Assembly (NCBI GenBank): GCA_022793685.1
Contig: JAAWDI010000049.1
Span: forward strand, 1 to 37,193
Length of the DNA stretch: 37,193 nucleotides
Origin: Oscillospiraceae bacterium
GTDB lineage: Bacteria; Bacillota; Clostridia; Oscillospirales; Oscillospiraceae
Reading direction: 5' to 3'
How positions within the stretch are numbered: position 1 is the stretch's first letter; each line of letters opens with the position of its first letter. Shown here piece after piece: positions 21,538 through 30,222 of this stretch. The position numbers and the translations under genes were made by a program. The notes beneath the pieces were generated by a model. That model did no database searches, was not told the origin of the DNA, and saw only the letters and a program-made list of their open reading frames with translations.

Positions 21538-24254
21538 CAAACAACCTCCCCATTGATGCTATCCAGCAGGGTCGCTACGTCCCCCAGCAGAGCGTCCACA
21601 TACCCCTTGCTCGCCGCATGGGCGCCTTCCGTCGGCTCCTGCACCGTCAGCGCCCCATTCATTGCGCCGCCATCACTGGAAAGTGCATGAATATAGGCGG
21701 CTGCCTGTCTGTAATCGATTGGAGCAAGCATATTCTCACCCGGTGAAAACAGCATGCAATTCGATGGGATGTATTCTAACCCTGTCCCCCCGTGCGTTAC
21801 GCTCACGACGCCATGCAAATCAGAAGCAGACGGTTTGCTCATTCCCTGCAGAACCCAGTACGTCCCGTTATACATCAACAGGGCTGGTTTCCCGGCGTAC
21901 AGCAAATGCGAGGTGGAGTTCACTTGTTGATTTCCAATCGTATTGGAGGAACTCATCCGCCTAATTTCTTTTGCTCCAAGCCCATTAACATGAAGTGTAG
22001 GATTTACCCCCTTATTGCTTGTGTCATATGGAAAGATGGTCAGCAGCAGCCCCACCGAGAGCTTCGTCACCCCCGGCACATCCGCCGCATAATCCACGCC
22101 GTCCGTTCCGCCCTCCGGCGTGTACGTCTCCACCACTGGGATACCGCCCACCTGCGTGGGTAAAATGTGGTGTGGGTTGCCCTCATTCTGCAAATGCTCC
22201 TCCAACGACGTGCGCATCCGCGACAGCGCCACCGTTCCCGGCTGATACGGCTCCAGCGCCTTGGCCACCAGCGGCGTCACATTGCTCCCGCTGCGCCCCA
22301 CAATGGCGTCGCCGCCCTGCTGCCAGTGCTCGCCGTCCGTCGTCCAGAACAGCTCGCCGTAATTGCACGCAAGCGCCATGCCTTCGCACGGTGCGATATG
22401 ATACATACGGCTTGCCCGCGTTGTCGGCACCGTCCCCGTATGCCATTCCAGCCCATTCTCTGACCACCCGGCCATAGGAGTGGCGCCTCCGCTTCCCACC
22501 ATAAGAAACCTGCCGTTTATCCGGCAAATGTCACACCAGTATCCGCTCGTCTCCGGCGTCTCGTCGTTGTTTTCCAGCACAAGCTCCCAGTTCTCCCCGT
22601 CTCCCGCCACCACGTCTCCGCTGGAAGAAGCCATAACAAACCGTCCGTTGCCCGCCGCAGCGCCTCTCCAAGAAGCGCTTTTCGGCAGTTCTGCGGCGTG
22701 CCATACTTTTCCGTCCTCCGACCAGAATGAAACCTTGGCGGGCAGCAGCGCAGTCACATACCGACCATAGGCGTAGCACGTATCCCATATCAACGTGCCT
22801 CCTTCCACAAGGCCCGCTTCTATAAACGGCTTAAACACACCGGTCTGGTATTCCCAAAACACACCGTCCTCTGACCATGCCACAGCGCCGGAAACAGACG
22901 TACCGAACGCAACCAGCCGTCCGTTGCCCGCGCAAAGACTTCCAAAACTCACGTTCTCCGTCGGTGCATCGCCAATCCAATTTGCCCATTGCCAAGTCTT
23001 GCCCCGGTCTGTGGATACGGCAATTTTGTCTGTCCCAGTATGCCACTGGCACACCGCCACAAATTTCCCCTGCCACGCCGTGACGTCTTTCCAGTTGTAC
23101 GGAGCAGGCATCATGACTTCATGCCATGTGATAAGGTCGTCTGTCCAAAACGCCCGGTTGAGCTGGCTTTGCCCATATTTGCAGTCTGTCACCGCCACCG
23201 TCACGCCGTCGTCGTAACAGAGCAACCAGTCATTGTTCGGCAGTGCGCTTTCACCCCACGACCCCAGCCCAAGCCCGAACTCGTCGTTGAACACCTCTGC
23301 CGCCCGCTCTGCCGCCTCCGCCGCCTGCACAGCGCTCGCCCCGGCGTCCGCCGCGCTCTGCGCAGCCTCTCCGGCGCTCAAAACAGCCTGACTGGCAAAC
23401 GTCCCTGCCCGGCCTTCGTGCTCCTCCGCCTTCGCAGCGCGCTGTACCGCTTCCTCCGCATAGGTGCCCGCCGTGTTCGCCGCCGTCTCCGCCTGTCCCG
23501 CGCTCAGGGCGGCCGCAGCCGCACTCCTTGCAGCCTCTCCCGCGCTCGCCCCTGCGCTCCCTGAAAACTCCTCCGCACTGCTCACAAACTGCATGAGCTT
23601 GCCCTCTGCCGCTTCCACCGCGTCGCCTGCCGCCGTTTCCGCCGCCGCCTGCGCCAGCTCTGACGCACCCTGTGCCTCCTGCTCCGCCAGCTCTGCGCCC
23701 TTTTTTGCCGCCTCTGCCGCCTGCTTGGCCGCCTCCGCGCCTCTGCGTGCCTCCGTCGCTGCGCCCTGCTCCACTCTGGCGTTTTCCTCCGCCTGCTCTG
23801 CACCGGTCTGCGCCGCCTTTGCGTTCCGCGCCGCCGCCTCCGCGCCGCTCTGGGCCGCCTGCGCCTGTCCCGCGCTGTTTTCCGCGGCTGAAGCGAGGGC
23901 TTCAAACGCCGAGCGCACCTCCGCTGCCGTCTCCGAGGCTATAACGCCCGCCTGCTCAGCGTAATAGCGGGCGTTGTCCGTGTCCTCGCCCTCTCGGTTT
24001 CCGGTGCCGCCCACCGCCCAGCTCTTGGCCGTGTCCGCGCTCTCCGCTGCCGACGCCTGCGCGGCCTCCGCATTCGTCTGCGCCTGCGCCATCGCATCAA
24101 GCGCGCCGTTCATCTTCACCCGCACTACGTCCTCAATCAGCCGGTCAAAAACCCGCTTGTTCTCCTCCGCGCTTCCCGTCAGCTTGTCCGGCGCAGCCAC
24201 CACGCCCTTTTGCCGTATGTCCGACTCCTTGATTTTGTATTCCTCTAATGACAT
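21537..24254 (-). CDS. Tail fibre with coiled coil and BNR-like propeller, 905 aa
   Basis: The start is ATG 24254 (MSLEEYKIKE), 10 bases after the preceding stop with GAGGG upstream; the earlier TTG is less likely. Residues about 60-320 are a very Ala-rich coiled coil with QAQTNAEAAQASAAESADTA and related heptads, typical of trimeric fibres. About 325-650 has sialidase-like WSEDG.W / WTTDGEHW repeats, probably a beta-propeller. The C-terminal region (PTLHVNGLGAKEI, VTHGGTGLEYIPSN, ASKGYVDALLGDVA) matches phage fibre tips. It binds the host surface; no catalytic claim is made for the propeller. Confidence 0.88.
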   Translation of the reverse strand: MSLEEYKIKESDIRQKGVVAAPDKLTGSAEENKRVFDRLIEDVVRVKMNGALDAMAQAQTNAEAAQASAAESADTAKSWAVGGTGNREGEDTDNARYYAEQAGVIASETAAEVRSAFEALASAAENSAGQAQAAQSGAEAAARNAKAAQTGAEQAEENARVEQGAATEARRGAEAAKQAAEAAKKGAELAEQEAQGASELAQAAAETAAGDAVEAAEGKLMQFVSSAEEFSGSAGASAGEAARSAAAAALSAGQAETAANTAGTYAEEAVQRAAKAEEHEGRAGTFASQAVLSAGEAAQSAADAGASAVQAAEAAERAAEVFNDEFGLGLGSWGESALPNNDWLLCYDDGVTVAVTDCKYGQSQLNRAFWTDDLITWHEVMMPAPYNWKDVTAWQGKFVAVCQWHTGTDKIAVSTDRGKTWQWANWIGDAPTENVSFGSLCAGNGRLVAFGTSVSGAVAWSEDGVFWEYQTGVFKPFIEAGLVEGGTLIWDTCYAYGRYVTALLPAKVSFWSEDGKVWHAAELPKSASWRGAAAGNGRFVMASSSGDVVAGDGENWELVLENNDETPETSGYWCDICRINGRFLMVGSGGATPMAGWSENGLEWHTGTVPTTRASRMYHIAPCEGMALACNYGELFWTTDGEHWQQGGDAIVGRSGSNVTPLVAKALEPYQPGTVALSRMRTSLEEHLQNEGNPHHILPTQVGGIPVVETYTPEGGTDGVDYAADVPGVTKLSVGLLLTIFPYDTSNKGVNPTLHVNGLGAKEIRRMSSSNTIGNQQVNSTSHLLYAGKPALLMYNGTYWVLQGMSKPSASDLHGVVSVTHGGTGLEYIPSNCMLFSPGENMLAPIDYRQAAAYIHALSSDGGAMNGALTVQEPTEGAHAASKGYVDALLGDVATLLDSINGEVV

Positions 24255-24264
24255 TCTTCCGCCC

Positions 24265-26133
24265 TCACTTCTTGGCAAAATTGCCTACCACATAATGCTT
24301 TGTGATGCCAAATACACCAAACCCTTCGTTGACCGCGTCATTCTTGATGATGATTTGCAGCCGCTTGTACTTCTTCACCTTGGTATTGAACAGAATTTCC
24401 CGCGGCGCATCGTTGGCGTCAAAGGTAAAGCGGGAAAAGTCAATGTCTTCCCAGTCAAAAATATCCATGGTGTCATAGGCCGCCTGCCATTCCACCGGGT
24501 CGCTCTCCGTGCGGAAGCACACCTTTGCACTGCTGCGGGTATAGGGCTTGATGGTCACGCTGTTTCCCTTTTTAATCATGGTTTTCAGCAGCGTAATGTC
24601 GCCGTCGTCGTCCGCCTTGGTCGCCCAGCACGCCGTGATGGGCGCGCCGTCGTCGCTGTACCGGCTCATGGTCTCCATATCGGAGTTAAAGCGGCAAACA
24701 CGCCCGTCCGCCGTTCCGAAATACAAGGTCTCCTCCGCGCCGTTTTTCAGGTTCATCCAGCATACCGCCGGCACGTTTTCCCAGTAATAGCACTCATAGA
24801 TGTATTCACTCTGGCTCTTTGCGCGGTACGCCTTATTTTGCCGCCCATCCAGCAGATAGGCGTGTCCGTTCACCGCAACCAAATACATGCCGTTCCAGCT
24901 CACCGCCGCGGCCTGCTCCAGCTCCGGCTCTCTGGTCAGCCTGTTGTCCACATAAAAGGAGCGGTTCTGCACAATCCGCTCTGCAGTGAGCGCGTTGGTG
25001 GTAATGGCATATACTCCGGTTCCCGTCAGGAACATTGGTTCGTCCAGAATGTTAGCAAACCCGCCTGTGGAAACCGCGCCCACGCCCGCAATAGACTGCT
25101 TCATGGGAAAGGTCACCGTTCCGTCGCTTGCCGTCGCGGCAGAGCGCAGAAAGACCGTGGAATCGTGTCCATTGTCCTCCTTGATGATGGCCAGATATTC
25201 CCCCACTCGGAGGTAGCCCATGATGGCGGTCGCCTCCATGCCAACCACCGCATAGGAAATGTCGGGGAAGTAGGTCGGGTCGTTCAGCCCGCTCGTCCAG
25301 TCCAGATTTTTGTACCTTGGGTTTCCGGAAATCACCACTCTGTCCGACGTTCCCACGCCGTAAGTGGTCGCGATGGTGCACGCGGTCACGCGCTCCGCCG
25401 TCGCGTTTTCCTTTGCCGCGAAGGTGATGATAACCGCGCCCTCCGCACCGGCGGCAGGCGCCCGCGGAGCCTGCTTCCATGTCACCTGTCCCAGCGTCCG
25501 GTTGACGGTAAAATCGACGTTTTCCTTTTTGGCCTCTCCCCAAACCGTAGCCGTCACCTCTGCCGGCCCCAGGTCTGCTCCGTCCAGCTGATACACCGTC
25601 GAGGTTCCGTCTGGAATAAACTCATTTTTTCTCTGTCTGGTCAGGAGGTTAATCCCTTCGTATGCAACACCGCCTCCAGACGGCGCCATTGCGATTGTGG
25701 TTGTCGGCACATAGGCTTTCTCTGACACATCCGCAATGGCATTTCCGTCATAAACCAGATACTCTCTCCCCGTCAGCAGCCATAGCTTTCCGCCCATATT
25801 CACCGCTGTGCTGCGTCCGTTTTTCACCCCGACGCGCAGAAGCTCCGGTTCTTCCCGCTTCTCTGTCCAGCGATATATCTTTGTGCCGCCGTGGGCAACA
25901 AAGTGCACCTCTCCGTCAAATACCGCAAAAAACACCCCGTTTACCGGCGCGTCAAGCTGATGAAGGGTCCGCCACCCCATTCTTTTTTCCGGCATTCCGC
26001 CGGTGTCTGCAATCATATTGACGGCCCACGGCGCCCTGTCGCGGGACACCAGCGAGGCGTCAGTGGAAAAATCCACGCCTTTGAATTGGCTGTATGTCGT
26101 GGTTTGAATACTTACGCCGCTGCGCCTGCCCAC
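24265..26133 (-). CDS. Tail hub / DNA-stabilisation-like beta-propeller protein, 622 aa
   Basis: GTG 26133 is chosen because GGAGG lies 8 bases upstream; the upstream in-frame extension has no ribosome site. The protein opens TTTYSQFKGVDFSTDASLVS with APWAVNMIADTGGMPEKRMG, the N-terminal signature of podovirus tail nozzle / packaged-DNA stabilisation proteins as I recall. It continues with many short beta repeats (GVYAITTNALTAERI, YLLDGRQNKAYRA, LYFGTADGRVCRF). It would form part of the short tail through which DNA passes. Confidence 0.75.
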   Translation of the reverse strand: MGRRSGVSIQTTTYSQFKGVDFSTDASLVSRDRAPWAVNMIADTGGMPEKRMGWRTLHQLDAPVNGVFFAVFDGEVHFVAHGGTKIYRWTEKREEPELLRVGVKNGRSTAVNMGGKLWLLTGREYLVYDGNAIADVSEKAYVPTTTIAMAPSGGGVAYEGINLLTRQRKNEFIPDGTSTVYQLDGADLGPAEVTATVWGEAKKENVDFTVNRTLGQVTWKQAPRAPAAGAEGAVIITFAAKENATAERVTACTIATTYGVGTSDRVVISGNPRYKNLDWTSGLNDPTYFPDISYAVVGMEATAIMGYLRVGEYLAIIKEDNGHDSTVFLRSAATASDGTVTFPMKQSIAGVGAVSTGGFANILDEPMFLTGTGVYAITTNALTAERIVQNRSFYVDNRLTREPELEQAAAVSWNGMYLVAVNGHAYLLDGRQNKAYRAKSQSEYIYECYYWENVPAVCWMNLKNGAEETLYFGTADGRVCRFNSDMETMSRYSDDGAPITACWATKADDDGDITLLKTMIKKGNSVTIKPYTRSSAKVCFRTESDPVEWQAAYDTMDIFDWEDIDFSRFTFDANDAPREILFNTKVKKYKRLQIIIKNDAVNEGFGVFGITKHYVVGNFAKK

Positions 26134-26182
26134 AAGCTGTACCTCCTGTTCCCTGTATCTTTGCCAGCTCCACACCGTTCTT

Positions 26183-26309
26183 CCCGCCGCAGGCGGCAGG
26201 CGTCACCCGTTTTGCCGTTCGTCCTCTCCTCGCCAGACCCACCTCGTCGGGCTTTGGCTCGGTCCTCTCTCCAGTCCATCCGCACCTATGCGCCTATGTT
26301 CGCGCTTCT
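26183..26309 (-). repeat. Dispersed intergenic element, copy A
   Basis: On the minus strand the core AGAAGCGCGAACATAGGCGC starts at 26309 and supplies the stop codon (TAG) of the upstream gene. It is followed by GGATGGACTGGAG, a pairing segment (GCCAAAGCCC with TGGGTCTGGC), and a GACGCCTGCCGCCTGCGGCG module ending near 26183. The last module also occurs in the scaffold-capsid gap. Confidence 0.75.
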
Positions 26310-26878
26310 CGATAAAATTCCTGTCGTACGCCGCCGCAGCTACTTCCAGGCAGGACTGTGTTCAACCCTGCCAGCATCCGGTCATAGAGTGCAAGCAGCG
26401 GCGCTGGGTCGAGTATCAAGTCAACCACCAACTGCTGTGCAGCCACAAAATAGGGCATACACGCCGCCGCGTCCTCTTCCACCTCAAATTGATAGCTGTC
26501 CTCTGTCTCATCGGTAATGGTCTGCGGCATCGCTACATATTCCACAAGCCGAACCCCCGTCTCACCTGCCGGAACCAGCAGCTTCTTGTTCCGCCACGGG
26601 TAACGGCCCGCTACCCGCTTCCCATTCCAAATGCGGAAGGGGCGCAGAAAATCGTCCGGCATCTCATATGCCAGATACCCGTTCTCTTCAGCCTGCGGCG
26701 CGCGCAGCTCCACCTCACAGCTTTTGATGATTTTCTTGTACTGGGCCACATTCTTTTGTGCAAGGTCAAAAAATTCGTTCATCTTGGCGTTGATGTCTCT
26801 GTCCTCTGTCACCGCGCCGCCGGAGGAATATTCGTCCAGCAGCTTCAGAACGATTTTCTTCCCCTCTCCCAAGGTCAT
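26294..26878 (-). CDS. Head-tail adaptor-like protein, 194 aa
   Basis: It lies between the capsid/decoration genes and the tail hub gene, the normal place of the head-tail adaptor. It is a mostly helical protein (KKIVLKLLDEYSSGG, then KMNEFFDLAQKNVAQYKKII) with a central beta part (EMPDDFLRPFRIWNGKRVAG) and a helical end (PYFVAAQQLVVDLILDPAPL). The final codons (REART, stop) are provided by repeat copy A. The role is inferred from position and fold pattern. Confidence 0.7.
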   Translation of the reverse strand: MTLGEGKKIVLKLLDEYSSGGAVTEDRDINAKMNEFFDLAQKNVAQYKKIIKSCEVELRAPQAEENGYLAYEMPDDFLRPFRIWNGKRVAGRYPWRNKKLLVPAGETGVRLVEYVAMPQTITDETEDSYQFEVEEDAAACMPYFVAAQQLVVDLILDPAPLLALYDRMLAGLNTVLPGSSCGGVRQEFYREART

Positions 26879-26900
26879 GTATCCCGCCTCCTCGTCCTCG

Positions 26901-26953
26901 CAAAGTCCGCTCCGTGCTTATTTCCCCTGTGCGGCCTATGTTCGCGCTTCTTA
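26901..26953 (-). repeat. Dispersed intergenic element, copy B
   Basis: On the minus strand: AAGAAGCGCGAACATAGGCC followed by CAGGGGAAATAAGCACGGAG and CGGAC. It starts directly after a terminator T-run and leads in about 20 bases to the ribosome site (GAGGAGG) of the gene at 26878. Confidence 0.75.
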
Positions 26954-26980
26954 CAAAAAAGGGCGGGCAGCCGCCCGCCC
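26954..26980 (-). terminator. Intrinsic terminator inside the virion operon
   Basis: A GC-only 8-bp stem (26973-26980 with 26961-26968 on the plus strand) with a 4-nt loop, followed on the minus strand by six T. It lies between the decoration-like gene and repeat copy B. It would cut the late operon unless transcription reads through or restarts. Confidence 0.85.
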
Positions 26981-26990
26981 TTTCCCGCTC

Positions 26991-27626
26991 TTACTGACCA
27001 ACCGCCAGCTGATGCTTGGCCGCCATGGTGTAGATGTTGTTACCTTTTTCATCTCTGCCCACTACGCGGAGCGGCAGAGCCGCCGTGGCAGTCAGTACAA
27101 GCTTACAGCCAGCCGTGTCCAGATTGCCGGCAGAAAAGCCGACAGGCGGAAACAGAATAAATTCATCACCCTCTGCCGCCGCATCGCCCGCTTCCACCGT
27201 CAGCGTCAAAACGCCGCTGGCTACCGCTGAATCAGTGATGCGCCGCACCTTGCCCGTCGCTGCCGCTTTGAGATAGCCGCCGTTGAACACGTCCGCAGCA
27301 AAGGACGGCATACTGTCCACCTTTACCGTCGTCGCACTTCCCCCGCTTGCCGTCACGCGTGGAGCGGGAGAGACTGCAATCGCGTCCGGCGCGTCCTGTA
27401 CCAGAATTTTCACGCCGTCGTTTCTTCCGTTCAAGGCGTCCGCCGTTCCGGTATGGCTTTCTGCCGCATAGCCAAGGATTGCCCCCGTCTCGCCTGCCGC
27501 GGCCGGAACCACAAGGCCCTCCTCCAGCTTCACCACCTGTCCGATTGTCACCGCTGTGCTCTTTGCAATATCGTATTCCCGCTCACTGTGCAGCACTGCA
27601 CCGTTCACGTTCATAACCTGTTTCAT
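26991..27626 (-). CDS. Capsid decoration-like structural protein, 211 aa
   Basis: Directly downstream of the major capsid gene. A beta-rich, Ala/Val/Gly-rich protein (TVGQVVKLEEG-type opening, then VVPAAAGETGAILGYAAES, NGRNDGVKILVQDAPDAIAV, VGRDEKGNNIYTMAAKH). It resembles phage head-decoration or capsid-associated proteins that stabilise the shell. ATG 27626 has AAAGGAG upstream. There is no direct family match from memory, so the role is inferred from position and composition. Confidence 0.7.
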   Translation of the reverse strand: MKQVMNVNGAVLHSEREYDIAKSTAVTIGQVVKLEEGLVVPAAAGETGAILGYAAESHTGTADALNGRNDGVKILVQDAPDAIAVSPAPRVTASGGSATTVKVDSMPSFAADVFNGGYLKAAATGKVRRITDSAVASGVLTLTVEAGDAAAEGDEFILFPPVGFSAGNLDTAGCKLVLTATAALPLRVVGRDEKGNNIYTMAAKHQLAVGQ

Positions 27627-27646
27627 GCTTTCATACTCCTTTCTTT

Positions 27647-27744
27647 TCGTGCTTTATCGCGCTCAAGCTGCAAGGCGCGCCTATACTTGCATTTCCGTCT
27701 TCTCCAATCCATCCACGCCTATGCGCCTATGTTCGCGATTCTTA
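27647..27744 (-). repeat. Dispersed intergenic element, copy C
   Basis: Begins with the capsid gene's stop codon on the minus strand (TAAGAATCGCGAACATAGGC), then GCGTGGATGGATTGGAG. A shortened hairpin (TGCAAG with CTTGCA) follows, then a GAGCGCGATAAAGCACG tail like the tail of copy D. It fills the whole gap before the decoration-like gene. Confidence 0.75.
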
Positions 27745-28695
27745 CTTCGGATTGCTGAAAATAATCTGCCGTGCATCGCCCCAGCCGATGCCAAAGTCCA
27801 CATAGGCCGTGTAAAGGTCAATCAAAGGATTATCCAGCTCCGTATTCAACACTTCTGGGCGGTTCAGGTAAACGATATTCACCATGCTCTTCATCAGTCT
27901 CCGGTCGCACACCGCCCACTGCTTTGCACCGAAGCCGTCATTGCCGCCGCCGATGACGATATAACCCATATCGTAAATCGGGCTGGCCGCATTGCTGGCG
28001 TCATCTGGGTTGCGGGTGGGCTTCAGCTTGCTGTTTTCACCCAGCAGCTTTTTCGCCACCGGCTCCAGTTCAGGAGACACCAGAATGGTGTCAAAGTCGC
28101 ACAGGAACGGCATTCCGTCCGGCGTGACAAAGCGGCGCGCCATCGTCTGTGCTTTCGTGACCGCCGCCACAGAAAGCTCCTCCGTCATCAGGTTAGAGAA
28201 CACGCCCGCGTCGGGGTCTGGGATGTACTTGCGGTTCTCTTCCCGCTTGGACGCCACCGGATGGTCGGCAGCCGCCCACGGCTTGCCGTCGCCTCCTGCA
28301 TAGTCCTTGTCAAAGGCATGACCAAACAGGCGCAGCGCGTGGAGATATACCGTCAGCGCCGCAGCGTCGCCCAGCCGCGCGCCCACCTTCTTCGTCTCGC
28401 CCATTCTGTCCACCTTCGCCTGCTTTCGGCCAACCTTGTCGGAGAGCACAAACTCTTCCGGCGTAATAATGGTCTTAAAGCCTCTTTTCTGCTCCCCCAT
28501 CACCAGATTGGTGCCGTCATAGTGCTTCAGCTCACCATAGCCGCCCGCGCCTGCCAGCTCAAAGTCGATGCTCTTGCTGTTCACCTCGTTCATGATGGGC
28601 AGCAGCTTATTCATACGGTCTGCATAGGCGTAGTCAAACGCCTTGCCCACAAATTTGTAGTTATCACCTTTCCATGCAGTGTTGTTTCCTGCCAT
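27742..28695 (-). CDS. Major capsid protein, 317 aa
   Basis: It follows the scaffold gene and a 424-base structured gap; ATG 28695 has AAAGGAG. Features include an N-terminal flexible segment (AWKGDNYKFVGKAFDYAYAD), a long helix region (SDKVGRKQAKVDRMGETKKV), and a C-terminal beta region with PIYDMGYIVIGGGNDGFGAK and IDLYTAYVDFGIGWGDARQI. The size and neighbours fit an HK97-fold capsid subunit. Repeat elements flank the gene on both sides. Confidence 0.85.
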   Translation of the reverse strand: MAGNNTAWKGDNYKFVGKAFDYAYADRMNKLLPIMNEVNSKSIDFELAGAGGYGELKHYDGTNLVMGEQKRGFKTIITPEEFVLSDKVGRKQAKVDRMGETKKVGARLGDAAALTVYLHALRLFGHAFDKDYAGGDGKPWAAADHPVASKREENRKYIPDPDAGVFSNLMTEELSVAAVTKAQTMARRFVTPDGMPFLCDFDTILVSPELEPVAKKLLGENSKLKPTRNPDDASNAASPIYDMGYIVIGGGNDGFGAKQWAVCDRRLMKSMVNIVYLNRPEVLNTELDNPLIDLYTAYVDFGIGWGDARQIIFSNPK

Positions 28696-28732
28696 TTTTA
28701 TGGCTCCTTTCTTTTCTCATGTTGTTTGTGCT

Positions 28733-28870
28733 TGTCACGCTCCCATTGGGCGCATCATACGGTGTGGCTTCCTTCCGCCTCAGGCTCAAAACAGCCCGCT
28801 ACGCGGCCTTCGGTTTTTCACCTTCGCTCCAGTCCATCCGCACCTATGCGCCTATGTTCGCGCTTCTTCC
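28733..28870 (-). repeat. Dispersed intergenic element, copy D (long form)
   Basis: On the minus strand: core AGAAGCGCGAACATAGGCGC at about 28867, then GGATGGACTGGAG, a two-tier hairpin, and a GGGAGCGTGACAAGCAC tail before the capsid ribosome site. Hairpin arms are 28783-28792 with 28813-28822 (7 pairs plus a wobble) and 28793-28799 with 28803-28809, with a 3-nt loop and a 3-nt bulge. Just upstream (28871-28920) is another tail segment (GCGCCCAGTCCGAGCGTGAC), as if a second copy were fused in tandem. Confidence 0.75.
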
Positions 28871-28993
28871 CTGTCACGCTCGGACTGGGCGCTGCCGCCG
28901 GTCAAATAAGCCGCTCCGACACGTCCTCACAACCTTCATATCCTTCGCCCCGCCGCAAACGGCAGGCCTCACTCATTCCGGTGCTCGTCCTTT

Positions 28994-29023
28994 CCCCAAC
29001 AAGGGCTTTCGCCCTTGCCGGGG
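28994..29023 (-). ncRNA. GNRA-capped hairpin in the scaffold-capsid gap
   Basis: On the minus strand a 13-bp uninterrupted stem (two G-U wobbles) closes a GAAA tetraloop (core CAAGGGCGAAAGCCCTTG). There is no T-run after it, so it is not an intrinsic terminator. A second hairpin (CCTGCCGTTTGCGGCGGG type) follows at about 28955-28975. The 424-base gap 28696-29119 holds no ORF with a credible start and consists of copies G, D and these hairpins. Confidence 0.7.
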
Positions 29024-29068
29024 GCCCCATTTTCAAAACAGTATGCACTACTGCGCCTGCGTTCCGTT

Positions 29069-29118
29069 TGCTCCGCTCCGCGCTTATTCTCCCTGCATCG
29101 CTTGTCCTTGCGCTTCTG
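29069..29118 (-). repeat. Dispersed intergenic element, copy G
   Basis: Starts at the scaffold stop on the minus strand: CAGAAGCGCAAGGACAAGCG, then ATGCAGGGAGAATAAGCGCG and GAGCGGAGC. Closest to copy H upstream of the terminase. Confidence 0.7.
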
Positions 29119-29119
29119 T

Positions 29120-30034
29120 TTACCGGTTCATAAACTCTTTTGCCGTCATTCTCATCTCTGGATTATCTCGATTCCACTCCTCCAGCGCAGCGGCCTGCTC
29201 TGCCGTCAGGGACACGCCCCCGCCGCCCTGACCACCGCCTGTACTGCGCCTGCTTCTGCTTTCAGCCTTTGCCAGCGCCGCCCGCTCCGCATCTCCGACC
29301 ACCTGCACAAAGTCCTCGTACAGTGCCGCCAGCGGTTCCTTGTAGAGCCGGTTTCCGGCAAACAGTCTGAATTTCTGATTTTGCTCCAGGCGAGCCACGT
29401 CCACGTTTGGATGCCGCTCCACAAAGCGGTTCAGGTCGTCCGTCATAAATCGGACGCGCTGCTCCTGCCGCGCCCGCTCCGCCTTCTGCGCCTCTTCCTC
29501 TTTTCGTTTCCGCGTAATGAAAGAGCGGTTCTCCTCTTCTTCCTCCACCTCTTCCACCGTACGGCCCTGCTCTGCGGCTCGTTTTCGCAGTTCTTCCCGC
29601 TTATAGCGTTTGCCGTATTCGGCAAACTCCTCAAAGCTGGAAAAAGGTTTGCCCGTGTAGGGATTGGGAATCCCCATTCCCGCCACGCTCTCATCATACT
29701 GCTTCCGCATACGCTCCTCTGTGTCCTTCTCCGCGCGCATACGGGCAGCCCGCGCCGCCGCATTGTCTGCTGGAGACTGCCGCCGCTGCAGCCGGCCCTG
29801 ACTGGCGTTTTCAGGGGACTCCTCTGTCTGGCGTTCGCCTGCGCCTCCGACCGCTTCCTCTGTCTCCTCTCCCTGGGCGTCTACGAATCCGCCCTGCCCG
29901 CCGTCAAACGGGTTTTCCTGCTGTTCCTGGGCGCCCACGACCTCGCCCTGCCCGCCGTTCTCGACCACACTCGTGTCAAGCGCCTGGTTTTCCATACCTG
30001 TTTCCATCTGCTTCTCACATGCGCCTGCGCGCAC
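29120..30034 (-). CDS. Scaffolding protein, 304 aa
   Basis: The start is GTG 30034 with GGAGG 7 bases upstream. It is a highly charged, low-complexity protein: an acidic Gln/Gly-rich N-terminal third (VVENGGQGEVVGAQEQQENP), a long charged coiled coil about residues 95-215 (RTVEEVEEEEENRSFITRKR), then a helical C-terminal part (LNRFVERHPNVDVARLEQNQ) and a Gly-rich linker before a final helix (AALEEWNRDNPEMRMTAKEF). It sits before the capsid gene, as phage scaffolds do. It guides capsid assembly and leaves before packaging. Confidence 0.85.
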   Translation of the reverse strand: MRAGACEKQMETGMENQALDTSVVENGGQGEVVGAQEQQENPFDGGQGGFVDAQGEETEEAVGGAGERQTEESPENASQGRLQRRQSPADNAAARAARMRAEKDTEERMRKQYDESVAGMGIPNPYTGKPFSSFEEFAEYGKRYKREELRKRAAEQGRTVEEVEEEEENRSFITRKRKEEEAQKAERARQEQRVRFMTDDLNRFVERHPNVDVARLEQNQKFRLFAGNRLYKEPLAALYEDFVQVVGDAERAALAKAESRSRRSTGGGQGGGGVSLTAEQAAALEEWNRDNPEMRMTAKEFMNR

Positions 30035-30084
30035 GCTTCTGCCTCCTTTCGTTCCTCAAAAATCCGCCCACATGGCAAATCGCG

Positions 30085-30222
30085 CTACTTCTTTTTCGGG
30101 TGCAATACTGCCACCACAGCGCCAAACCCCATGCACTGCGGGTTTCGGCACACCATAATCACGTCTCCGTTTTCCTTCCGCTCTTTGGCCCGCGCCTCAA
30201 TGCCGCATCTCGGACAGTTCAC
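30085..30222 (-). CDS. Two-CxxC zinc-ribbon protein, 45 aa
   Basis: GTG 30222 overlaps the portal stop (GTGA). The sequence has NCPRCGIEARAKERK and then VMVC-type CRNPQC (C3, C6, C25, C30), a compact zinc ribbon, and ends HPKKK. Small zinc ribbons between portal and scaffold genes are frequent in Firmicute phages. It could bind nucleic acid or act as a translational regulator like Mu Com, but there is no direct evidence. Confidence 0.75.
   Translation of the reverse strand: MNCPRCGIEARAKERKENGDVIMVCRNPQCMGFGAVVAVLHPKKK

Noticed and set aside
23464-23964. Ala- and Pro-rich plus-strand ORFs
   Set aside because: They are shadows of the Ala-rich coiled coil of the tail fibre.
19903-24254. Diversity-generating retroelement acting on the tail genes
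   Set aside because: No reverse transcriptase ORF, template repeat or adenine-biased variable repeat is seen.
23974-25725. Long 583-aa open frame on the plus strand
   Set aside because: It lies antisense to the tail fibre and hub genes, has no ribosome site, and its composition reflects GC-rich codons of the real minus-strand genes.
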